Assembly (NCBI GenBank): GCA_002391545.1
Contig: DGFF01000099.1
Span: forward strand, 1 to 11,814
Length of the DNA: 11,814 bases
Origin: Candidatus Fermentithermobacillaceae bacterium UBA3907
GTDB lineage: Bacteria; Bacillota; Sulfobacillia; Fermentithermobacillales; Fermentithermobacillaceae
Direction of reading: 5' to 3'
The notes beneath the pieces were generated by a model, which ran no database searches, was not told where the DNA came from, and saw only the letters and a list, made by a program, of their open reading frames with translations. Position numbers and translations under genes: made by a program. Shown here piece by piece: positions 5,571-11,814 of this stretch (its first letter is position 1; every line of letters starts with the position of its first letter).

Positions 5571-7806
5571 CGTATGCGCCTTCTTCCTCACCGTTTTCCT
5601 CAGGTATATCAACCAGCGAGGCAGCAAGATCGGGATAAGGTTCAATCAGGGCTCTTATCAAAGTCGATATGTCCGAACTTTCAAAAACAGCCTCTACTAC
5701 GCACATATTCTTTACGTCTATCAGGCTATTGCCCAATACTTCGGCCATTTTTGCATAATCCCCGTAACAATATTCCTCTATGAGCGGGATAACATCTTGT
5801 CTTATAATTTTCCTAAAGTCATCAGCATCGCTTACAGGTTCGCCGTCTGTCAGAAAGTAAGCATGCCCTATCTGGAGATTCCTTCCTTCGTAACCGAATT
5901 TTTCGCATATCGCTGCGTTAAGCTCTTTCAGCCATAGATCAAGAGGTAGGCCGGCTATTTCCGCGTCTTCTAATAAACTATAGTCCGGCATAAGCGCTAT
6001 AAAGCCGAACCTGCGTCTCAGAGCTACATCGAGCAACGCTATGGAGCGGTCGGCCGTGTTCATAGTCCCCACGATATAAACGTTCTCAGGTATCTTAAAG
6101 GATTCTCCTGATAAGGGTAGGATCACCTCTTTACCACGCTTGTCGGCCTCGATCAGCATTATTAGCTCGCCGAATATGCGCGATATGTCGCCCCTGTTGA
6201 TCTCGTCAATTACGAGGTAAAAATTTTTCTCCGGTTGGCTGCATGCCGCTTCGCACAGGGATTTGAATATGCCTGGCTTTATGCTGAACTGGGTTTGGCC
6301 GTCCACAATCGAAGGTTTTATGCCTTCTATGAAATCTTCATAACCGTAAGACGGGTGGAAGCAACACATCCTGACGTAACCGCTGTTTCTTTCATCACCG
6401 CGTATGACATCTTTCTCCTGATCTGATAAATCATTGTAAGGTCTACCGTATATGCTTTGAGCAGCTAACTCCAGACAGACCGCTTCAGCATTATAGGTTT
6501 TGCCAGTGCCAGGAGGTCCATATAATATGACCTGCTTTTTTCGTTTAAGTACACTGTCTATGTCTTCGAAAAGGCGGCTGGGTGGCCCTGACTCCGACTG
6601 CACCGGAGAGGTGACGGCTTGATCTACTAACAACCGCTGGATAGCCATAATATTATCCACATTCTTGTACCGGTATACGTTTGTTCCCAGACCCTCATCA
6701 GCAGTGAAAAGAGGTGTCTCATCACTAACTACTAGCCATTGTACTTTCTTGCGATGAGGCAGCGTAGAAGAATTGTGATATTCATAATCATCGATCACTC
6801 TGCCTATTCCGAGTATTCTCTCGCCTAATGCGGCAGCCACGATATCGCCTTTACTGAGGTCGTAGTAGAATCTCAATATCTCATCGGCCACCTTTGACGG
6901 AGTAGCAACGTTTCTTTCTTCCAGCGCCGCAGTGATTTTCGCTTTAACCTCGTTTTTGTTTCGTCCCTTATAAACGCTTAGATCATCCAAGGCACATTCT
7001 ATGGAAATAAAGCTTCCGTTTAACATTTCTTGCCAGCCGCTTTCGCCGTCTACAGTTGTATCTATGCGGTAATACTCTCTAGGCAAGCCAAAAGTCTTCA
7101 AAATCAGGTGCGATAGATAATACAAGGGGATATCGAGTTCTCTTGCAATGTTCGCGTATTGACCATCCATAACGTATAATTTGGTTCGATCAATGGGCTT
7201 CTCTAGCAAGCAGATGAGACCATGCACAAGAAACCTAAGAGCATGGAAAATACATACTTTTTCAGGAAACAGCAAGTGATAATATTTGTGCACCCAGCCT
7301 CGGTTAATCATATTATTCGGTTCTAAAGCCTTTGATAAGGCGTCATGCAGAAGAATGTAGTCATCCAAAGAAGCATCGGTCGGAACCCGTTCTATGAGAT
7401 CTGCACCAGCTACCAACAAATCCCTTATATCTCGGATCATTTTATAGGCCTCGTCGTCTGTGAGCTCCTGCTGCTTTTGCGGTGTCCCGGTTACCCATCT
7501 GCCGTCCTGCACACGTTTATACACTATGAACTTATGAGAGCTTCCCCCCATTATGCTGCCATATAGGTTTGTATGGAATTCATCATCATTTTTGAACTCC
7601 AGCCAATACAACAAACTGTCTCGGGTACCTGTGTTGAACATTACTTCGGACAACGTTTGGTCATCCAGTCGCTTTAAAACATTGGGTCCAAATTTCTTCT
7701 GAAAGGCACTATAGCCGCTTTCAAAGACAGTCTTTCTCTCTAGTTCTCCGCTAAGCAACATTTTGTTATATTTCTGTCTCAATCGCTCTGCTAGTCTTTG
7801 GTCCAT
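5554..7806 (-). CDS. mcrB: McrB-like AAA+ GTPase with long DNA-recognition N-terminus
   Basis: A 750-residue motor subunit of an McrBC restriction system. The C-terminal AAA+ domain shows Walker A GPPGTGKT (430-437), Walker B LVIDEINRGD (531-540), the McrB signature MNTADRS (582-588), which is linked to GTP rather than ATP use, and an ALRRRF arginine-finger region (595-600). The N-terminal 400 residues are much longer than the roughly 160-residue DNA-binding head of E. coli McrB. A segment at about 318-357 (KGDIVAAALGERILGIGRV, then HRKKVQWL) looks like a PUA/EVE-type fold of the kind that reads modified bases. ATG 7806 has GGAGG (7814-7818) 7 nt upstream on its strand. It overlaps mcrC, its nuclease partner. 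The C-terminal tail is strongly acidic. The exact target modification is unknown. Confidence 0.92.
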   Translation of the reverse strand: MDQRLAERLRQKYNKMLLSGELERKTVFESGYSAFQKKFGPNVLKRLDDQTLSEVMFNTGTRDSLLYWLEFKNDDEFHTNLYGSIMGGSSHKFIVYKRVQDGRWVTGTPQKQQELTDDEAYKMIRDIRDLLVAGADLIERVPTDASLDDYILLHDALSKALEPNNMINRGWVHKYYHLLFPEKVCIFHALRFLVHGLICLLEKPIDRTKLYVMDGQYANIARELDIPLYYLSHLILKTFGLPREYYRIDTTVDGESGWQEMLNGSFISIECALDDLSVYKGRNKNEVKAKITAALEERNVATPSKVADEILRFYYDLSKGDIVAAALGERILGIGRVIDDYEYHNSSTLPHRKKVQWLVVSDETPLFTADEGLGTNVYRYKNVDNIMAIQRLLVDQAVTSPVQSESGPPSRLFEDIDSVLKRKKQVILYGPPGTGKTYNAEAVCLELAAQSIYGRPYNDLSDQEKDVIRGDERNSGYVRMCCFHPSYGYEDFIEGIKPSIVDGQTQFSIKPGIFKSLCEAACSQPEKNFYLVIDEINRGDISRIFGELIMLIEADKRGKEVILPLSGESFKIPENVYIVGTMNTADRSIALLDVALRRRFGFIALMPDYSLLEDAEIAGLPLDLWLKELNAAICEKFGYEGRNLQIGHAYFLTDGEPVSDADDFRKIIRQDVIPLIEEYCYGDYAKMAEVLGNSLIDVKNMCVVEAVFESSDISTLIRALIEPYPDLAASLVDIPEENGEEEGAYDDYAD

Positions 7807-7882
7807 ACTCTTTCCTCCGTCTCATCATTGATAGCATCATCATGACATGGTAGACAACAGTTTTCTGACCGTACAAGCCGAA

Positions 7883-7911
7883 AATCTAACCTCTTTCCTA
7901 TAAGTATACAA
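7883..7911 (-). promoter_or_regulatory. Possible promoter for mcrBC
   Basis: On the - strand TTGTAT (7911-7906) and TAGATT (7888-7883) are separated by 17 nt, about 80 nt before the mcrB start. The spacing is ideal but both hexamers match consensus only partly. mcrBC may instead be read through from the TerB-like gene upstream. Confidence 0.25.
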
Positions 7912-8041
7912 AACAGGGTGGATAATATATACCTTCTACGGTGTAGGCATTATAGTCTTTCCGGTAGGCTATTAATAGTGCGACACCAACACTCGCAGCT
8001 GCAATAACTGGCGTACAAAGTGCCGGAAATAATCTGGCCAT
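7898..8041 (-). CDS. Small single-helix membrane peptide (47 aa)
   Basis: ATG 8041 opens a 47-residue frame ending at TAG 7898-7900, in the gap between the TerB-like gene and mcrB. Residues about 5-25 (starting FPALCTPVIAAASVGVALLI) form one hydrophobic helix. A positive YRK follows, then a polar/aromatic tail with a second Cys near the end. The start lies 6 nt after the stop of the TerB-like gene, suggesting coupled translation; the only ribosome-site-like bases are the weak GGG of TAGGGCG. I do not recognise a family. Small membrane peptides beside defence genes can act as effectors or toxins, but that is speculation here, and a chance frame is possible. Confidence 0.4.
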   Translation of the reverse strand: MARLFPALCTPVIAAASVGVALLIAYRKDYNAYTVEGIYYPPCFVYL

Positions 8042-8047
8042 TACGCC

Positions 8048-9424
8048 CTAATCATGATTATATAGAGCCTCTTCCAATTCACGCCACGTATCGTTGATTA
8101 TGAAGGTGTTTACAACCTCTTCTTGTTTTACTACGGCCTGATACTTTTCTTTCATTTGTTCACTGCTAAGTTTAAGTATTTCTCCAAGTTGATCTATCCA
8201 GCCTAGAACCGCAGGGGCCAAAAGTGCCAGTCCTTTATTGTATTCCCTTGTTCCGTTCGTACAACCACGTAAGTCATAATAGCAGACCAGTAAATATTTA
8301 TCTAAAGCATCTTCCAATTGCCCCATGCGTTCATATATGTTACCAAGAGTTAGTAAGCTGCTTCTGTAAAAACCCATATTGGCATCCCTGTAATGTTTTT
8401 GGGCGTTCTTAGAAACCGTTTCCACCAGAGATTCATTAATGTCAAGATTCCTGCTGTTTGTTATCTTCGCAAACTCTGATACATCAATCCCTTCACGGGA
8501 CAAGACGGTTGTGACCCAGTTCCTATAGACACGTTCGTTTCTAATATCGACCATCTGATTATATTCATCTTCAGTAAGCATTAACTTTTGACCTGTGAAA
8601 ACACTGTTCTTCACAAGAATTGTATGGCCACACTGGTCACATTTTCCTCTTTGCACGGGTCTTTTTTTGAGTTGATTGCCACAGTACGGGCATAAACCTT
8701 CATTAAAATATTCCACGTTCTTATCAAACTGGTGAACGTCTATGGCTTCAAATAACGGAGATTCCCTAAATGCATCATCAATCTCTTTAGTGGGTTCATT
8801 AGCCGTTCTCTGTTCTTCTGGGATATCCCTACCGCTTCTCCTGTACTCTCTCACCAGAACCTTTACCCTTTCATGCGCAGTCTCCAATAGTTCCAACGTT
8901 GTATGGGAAAATAATTGGTTCTCAATTATAGATGGTACATTAACTACACGCTGTTGCTTATCAATGGAATAGTTCGCAAGTATGACCTGCTGAACAACAG
9001 GGGATTTTCTCAACACAAAGTTGGATAATGGCATTTCCTCAGCCGAGAATCTCTCGAGCAATACTTTTCTTAACTCCTGTTCAAACAAAACGCTTTCGCC
9101 CTTAATATACCTGTAATTTGTAAAACCTACTTTTCCAGCTATCTGCATAAGTTCCCGGGCTGTTAAGCCCATTCCCAAACTATGTTTGGCCAAAACATAA
9201 ATGGCATCAACCGTAATTTCATCGACATCAGCGACGCTTTGCATAAATCTTTCAAACCAGTCAACCCTACGGTGGAACATGCAAGCGGCTACCAAAGCGT
9301 TTGATGAATAACTCATAAAGGATCTGTTCTTATGCGTTTGACGTAATTTTAGTATCATATTAAAAGCAGACTCAGCATCCCCAAAAAACAAATGTCTTTC
9401 AAGTCCATAGTAAAATAGGAACAC
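8048..9424 (-). CDS. TerB_N-type protein, main C-terminal part (zinc ribbon, helical tail)
   Basis: 458 codons are open from a GTG at 9424 to TAG 8048-8050. It begins in the middle of a TerB_N domain: VFLFYYGLERHL at the start and SFMSYSSNALVAA near residue 40 match the second half of that domain. A zinc ribbon follows, with CPYCG (245-249) and CDQCG (262-266). The C-terminal third is helical, with a TPR-like stretch (LGNIYERMGQLEDALDKYL, 360-378). The N-terminal half of the domain lies in another frame just upstream (9399-9830). GTG 9424 has no ribosome site of its own, so this is best seen as the larger piece of a split gene of about 600 codons. TerB_N proteins are linked to stress response and phage defence systems, which suits the adjoining mcrBC. 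Confidence 0.7.
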   Translation of the reverse strand: MFLFYYGLERHLFFGDAESAFNMILKLRQTHKNRSFMSYSSNALVAACMFHRRVDWFERFMQSVADVDEITVDAIYVLAKHSLGMGLTARELMQIAGKVGFTNYRYIKGESVLFEQELRKVLLERFSAEEMPLSNFVLRKSPVVQQVILANYSIDKQQRVVNVPSIIENQLFSHTTLELLETAHERVKVLVREYRRSGRDIPEEQRTANEPTKEIDDAFRESPLFEAIDVHQFDKNVEYFNEGLCPYCGNQLKKRPVQRGKCDQCGHTILVKNSVFTGQKLMLTEDEYNQMVDIRNERVYRNWVTTVLSREGIDVSEFAKITNSRNLDINESLVETVSKNAQKHYRDANMGFYRSSLLTLGNIYERMGQLEDALDKYLLVCYYDLRGCTNGTREYNKGLALLAPAVLGWIDQLGEILKLSSEQMKEKYQAVVKQEEVVNTFIINDTWRELEEALYNHD

Positions 9425-9830
9425 ATACCCAATCCAAATATATCCATCTCTGTTGAGGTGAGAGCGAACTGTACGATGGAAAATACTGGGGCCTCTCTAC
9501 GCTTTCAACGTTGGTAGGCTCCTTCACGGGGAGTGCTAAACTTATAGAACTAGGTTCTTCTGCTCCCATAAATGAAACCTCAATAATGAAGTCTTCCCCG
9601 ATCATTTTGGACTTGTGTTTTGCACTATTTGTGTAATTCTTCATAGGGCCGTCTGAGAACCATAAAAGCCTTAGGATTTCCTGCGGTATACCATTGGGTC
9701 TAACACAAAACGCGGTCGACTTCTCATCTATAATGCTGTTTGCTTCATCTGCCGCGTTTTTCGTTTTTGTCACAGCTGCAACAGAAGTCTTATCTTTCAC
9801 TCTGTCTTTGAAAAAGTTAAATAATCCCAC
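9399..9830 (-). CDS. TerB_N-type protein, N-terminal part of the split gene
   Basis: 143 residues from GTG 9830, chosen because AGGAGGT (9844-9838) lies 7 nt upstream. An in-frame ATG at 9869 would add 13 residues but has no such site. The first 60 residues are polar and Lys/Ala/Thr-rich and look like a linker. After it, FPSYSSLSPQQRWIYLDW is the start of a TerB_N domain. The frame then runs into VCVPILLWT and stops at 9399-9401, while the domain continues in the next frame as GYVFLFYYGLERHL. Compared with the family as I remember it, about ten residues between the Trp and the Gly-Tyr-Val are missing as well. The gene is therefore probably inactivated by a small deletion. Confidence 0.7.
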   Translation of the reverse strand: MGLFNFFKDRVKDKTSVAAVTKTKNAADEANSIIDEKSTAFCVRPNGIPQEILRLLWFSDGPMKNYTNSAKHKSKMIGEDFIIEVSFMGAEEPSSISLALPVKEPTNVESVERPQYFPSYSSLSPQQRWIYLDWVCVPILLWT

Positions 9831-9859
9831 ACGAAGCACCTCCTGCCTCTTAAAGAAGC

Positions 9860-9888
9860 GGTATACCAATGCAAGACTATTCTACCAA
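9860..9888 (-). promoter_or_regulatory. Possible promoter of the TerB-like gene
   Basis: On the - strand TTGGTA (9888-9883) and TATACC (9865-9860) are 17 nt apart, each matching 4 of 6 consensus bases. Transcription would begin near 9853, ahead of the ribosome site at 9844-9838. The 129-bp gap from the reductase gene leaves room for this promoter, and no terminator was found in the gap. Confidence 0.35.
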
Positions 9889-9959
9889 GGTCACGCCGAC
9901 GTTATCTTGGACTCCCTTGATCCCAATCCGCGATCTCATCAACCTTGTAATATGCTGAA

Positions 9960-10547
9960 TCACTGTATATCCTTCCGGATATGCCTCTCTGCTGCAATCT
10001 TCCGCACTAACTCTTTCCCTAACTCATACGCATCTCTCTGCGCTTTTTCATTTTCAGAAACAGGAAGGTAATCCTCGGTGCACGTACTATACACATGGAC
10101 AAAATCTACTTTAAAGCTATTCCATATTTCCTCAAACATATCTGTTACCATTTCTGGTCCGCGATTCGGAGGCGCTGCGCCATAGGTCATCAACAAAGCG
10201 AATTTCTTGCCTTCAAGGTCGCGGGAAGTTATGGGGCACAACCGATCTATAAACTTCTTTAGCTGGGCTGTTATGCTCCACCAGTATATTGGAGTAGCGA
10301 ATATGAAAGCGTCTGCGTCTTTAAGCTTGGTGTAAAGATCTTGCATATCATCGTCAATCACACAGGTGCCACCAGTGTCTACGCAAGTATAGCAACCTGT
10401 GCACGGATGGATATCCTTCCCGTGCAAAAACACGGTCTCTACCCGTGCAGATTTGTCACATTCCTTTACGCCGCGTAGATAATGATCTAAAAGAAGAGCA
10501 GTATTTCCCTTTTCTCTGGGACTCCCTAATAGGGCTAGCACATTCAT
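9960..10547 (-). CDS. Flavodoxin-fold NAD(P)H-dependent oxidoreductase / iron-sulfur flavoprotein-like
   Basis: 195 residues from ATG 10547, preferred over an ATG at 10571 because GGGGGAAG lies just before it and because the family typically begins with MNVLALLGSPR. The N-terminus carries the FMN phosphate loop GSPREKGNT (8-16). CTGCYTCVDTGGTC (49-62) gives four cysteines spaced C-x2-C-x2-C-x6-C, followed by VIDDDM. ATPIYWWS (84-91) is the second flavin-binding strand and loop. In iron-sulfur flavoproteins such a motif holds a 4Fe-4S cluster. Many NADPH-dependent FMN reductases share a similar pattern, so cluster binding is not certain. It is a cytoplasmic redox enzyme with unknown electron acceptor. 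It sits upstream of the TerB-like gene on the same strand but need not share its job. Confidence 0.88.
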   Translation of the reverse strand: MNVLALLGSPREKGNTALLLDHYLRGVKECDKSARVETVFLHGKDIHPCTGCYTCVDTGGTCVIDDDMQDLYTKLKDADAFIFATPIYWWSITAQLKKFIDRLCPITSRDLEGKKFALLMTYGAAPPNRGPEMVTDMFEEIWNSFKVDFVHVYSTCTEDYLPVSENEKAQRDAYELGKELVRKIAAERHIRKDIQ

Positions 10548-10563
10548 TAATACTTCCCCCATT

Positions 10564-10578
10564 GCGTACAATTTACGC
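10564..10578. repeat. Short inverted repeat in the reductase leader
   Basis: GCGTA (10564-10568) and TACGC (10574-10578) form perfect 5-bp arms around CAATT, 17 nt before the reductase ATG. It could be a small operator or a leader hairpin, but the size is small enough to arise by chance. Confidence 0.25.
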
Positions 10579-10696
10579 TGCTTAACTTAATGTCTGATTA
10601 CACCATCCATCGAAAACACTTCTATGCGTCACCTCGGCGATCCTGCAAGGGGCACGAAGTAATTCCAATTCCTGGCCACATACTTCGAAGCCCGAA

Positions 10697-10717
10697 GGAA
10701 GCACGAGAACCGTCCCC
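10697..10717. repeat. Possible REP/RAYT-type repeat fragment
   Basis: Bases 10698-10717, GAAGCACGAGAACCGTCCCC, match from memory a repeat found in many copies in clostridial genomes, often flanking REP-associated (Y1-type) transposase genes. Only one arm is seen here and no transposase gene is nearby, so this would be a solitary remnant. The identification rests on recall. Confidence 0.4.
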
Positions 10718-10738
10718 ATATTAAAATCGTTAATATGG
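10716..10738. promoter_or_regulatory. Inverted repeat, likely operator of the MFS gene
   Basis: CCATATTAA (10716-10724) and TTAATATGG (10730-10738) are perfect 9-bp arms around AATCG. The repeat ends 3 nt before the -35 hexamer of the promoter at 10742. The position suits a dimeric repressor or activator (TetR- or MarR-like size). No regulator gene is present in the window. Confidence 0.5.
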
Positions 10739-10741
10739 ATA

Positions 10742-10770
10742 TTGACATTATTAAGATTCGACTGTAAGAT
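10742..10770 (+). promoter_or_regulatory. Sigma-70-type promoter of the MFS transporter gene
   Basis: A consensus TTGACA (10742-10747) and TAAGAT (10765-10770, 5 of 6) are separated by exactly 17 nt. The predicted start is near 10777, giving a leader of about 40 nt that contains AGGAGGT (10804-10810). This is the best promoter in the window. Confidence 0.75.
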
Positions 10771-10816
10771 ACTAATGTAAGGCGCGCTTGGCAAATTGAG
10801 TCCAGGAGGTTACAAA

Positions 10817-11814
10817 ATGGATACTGATAATGGACGTGAATCGTCTCTGGGGAAAGCTGGCGCTTTCTTGAGTAACATAGATCCCGGAATGCGAAGATTA
10901 ATTGCCATAGGTGTTGTAGAAACCCTTGCAGTAACTTTGTACGCTTCTCTGCTCGCCCCTTGGTACAAGTCACTAGGATATGAATCGGCAGCCCAAGGTT
11001 GGCTCGCATTTGTAGTTCAACTTACTTCTGCTTTAGTCGCGATTGCAGGCGGCATTTTGGCCGATCGGCTTGGCCGCAAGCGAATGTACGTCACAGGACA
11101 GATCATCCGCTGCGCAGTCCCAGTCTTTCTGCTTCTCACAAAAAGTTATCTTGGACTCATCATAGTGTCTCTTTTAAGAGGGCTTACTCTGATTCAAAAA
11201 CCTGCTGAGAACGCCTTTGTCGGTGCCTATACTGAGCAAAAGAATCGGGCAACCTTGATGAGTATTCATCAGACTGCGTATCTTTTGGCTGCGATGGTAG
11301 GCCCCATGACAGCAGGGTTCCTGGCCGATCTTTACGGGGTAAAGATCCCTATGGTTCTAGGACTTGTCCTTGCGGTAGCTGCGATAATAATCGCTATTCC
11401 CCTAAAGGACCCACTGGAAACTGAGCAAGACGCCAGCGATGCCATTTACATAGAGCAGCAAAGTCTCACAGTCAGATCCTTTTTTTCAGGAGTCAAAGAA
11501 TTATTTTCTCAGCCTAATAGCCCGATTCTGGTTATGCTTCTTATTGCTTCACTTGCCAATGGCCTCGGAAATGGTGCAGTAAACATCCTGCTTCCCTTTA
11601 CGGTCATGGATAGATTTTCGTCTGGATATACTGCGGTTACTGCTTTGAGTTTGTTTTCCAGTCTTGGAACTGTCCTAGTGATCCTCATAGGCGGCAGAAT
11701 TGCAGATATAAAAGGGAGACGTGGGATAATCCTGATTTCAGGAAGCATTTTCCCAGTCATCATGATCTCAATGTTATGGATAAGTGAGCTTTGGCAAGTG
11801 TACGCTGTACTTCT
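10817..11814 (+). CDS. MFS transporter, drug-efflux-like (3' end beyond the window)
   Basis: 332 codons are open to the window edge. ATG 10817 follows AGGAGGT (10804-10810) by 6 nt. The protein is strongly hydrophobic with at least nine membrane helices. The loop after helix 2 carries the MFS signature GGILADRLGRKR (78-89), and its second-half echo GGRIADIKGRR lies at 292-302, marking the two six-helix halves. A charged cytoplasmic linker (about 197-217) separates the halves. About 70-100 residues are probably missing at the C-terminus. It belongs to the major facilitator group that exports drugs or small metabolites by proton exchange; the substrate is not readable. It has its own promoter and an adjoining inverted repeat, so it is likely regulated separately from the divergent reductase gene. 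Confidence 0.88.
   Translation, partial: MDTDNGRESSLGKAGAFLSNIDPGMRRLIAIGVVETLAVTLYASLLAPWYKSLGYESAAQGWLAFVVQLTSALVAIAGGILADRLGRKRMYVTGQIIRCAVPVFLLLTKSYLGLIIVSLLRGLTLIQKPAENAFVGAYTEQKNRATLMSIHQTAYLLAAMVGPMTAGFLADLYGVKIPMVLGLVLAVAAIIIAIPLKDPLETEQDASDAIYIEQQSLTVRSFFSGVKELFSQPNSPILVMLLIASLANGLGNGAVNILLPFTVMDRFSSGYTAVTALSLFSSLGTVLVILIGGRIADIKGRRGIILISGSIFPVIMISMLWISELWQVYAVL

Noticed and set aside
5533..5937. A 134-codon + strand frame opposite mcrB/mcrC
   Set aside because: It lies antisense to two well-supported genes with clear motifs and has no ribosome site, so it is a shadow frame.
10582..10794. A 70-codon open frame on the - strand upstream of the reductase gene
   Set aside because: It overlaps the promoter, the inverted repeat and the repeat fragment of the divergent MFS gene, has no good ribosome site, and resembles no protein I know.
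1..11814. CRISPR array, tRNA or rRNA genes, complete insertion sequence
   Set aside because: No regularly spaced repeats, no cloverleaf-like segment, no transposase motif and no rRNA-like stretch were seen on either strand.

Overview
The window looks like a piece of a bacterial chromosome of moderate G+C, probably a clostridial or similar Firmicutes-type anaerobe. The clues are near-perfect AGGAGGT Shine-Dalgarno sites, TTG and GTG starts placed behind them, heavy ATA (Ile) use in the left-hand genes, and a short repeat I associate with clostridial genomes. This assignment is an inference. Synergistota-like bacteria are not excluded. No rRNA, tRNA, CRISPR array, intact insertion sequence or integrase gene is visible.

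Left part (about 1-3845, all + strand): the tail of an upstream gene, a creatininase-family metal amidohydrolase, and four membrane-protein genes in tight order. All are spaced as one operon that ends at a strong hairpin/T-tract terminator at 3797-3845. The membrane genes alternate. Two encode proteins with one N-terminal helix, a large soluble alpha/beta domain and one C-terminal helix. The other two encode proteins with about six helices. I recognise them as conserved uncharacterised families (the first resembles DUF6754) and know of no assigned function, so this is the best candidate for an undescribed system. The third membrane gene is broken into two reading frames at a run of six G.

Middle (3846-4283): a gene-poor convergent gap holding only short coding-like scraps.

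Right-middle (4284-10547, all - strand, read right to left): a flavodoxin-fold reductase with a four-cysteine motif; a TerB_N/zinc-ribbon protein split into two frames by what looks like a roughly 30-nt deletion; a 47-residue single-helix membrane peptide not previously obvious because of its size; and a complete McrB-McrC modification-dependent restriction pair whose genes overlap. The TerB-like gene, the small peptide and mcrBC lie head to tail and form a small stress/defence island.

Right edge (10548-11814): a divergent intergenic region with a well-formed sigma-70-type promoter, a 9-5-9 inverted repeat directly upstream of it, and a repeat fragment. These precede an MFS transporter gene that runs off the window.
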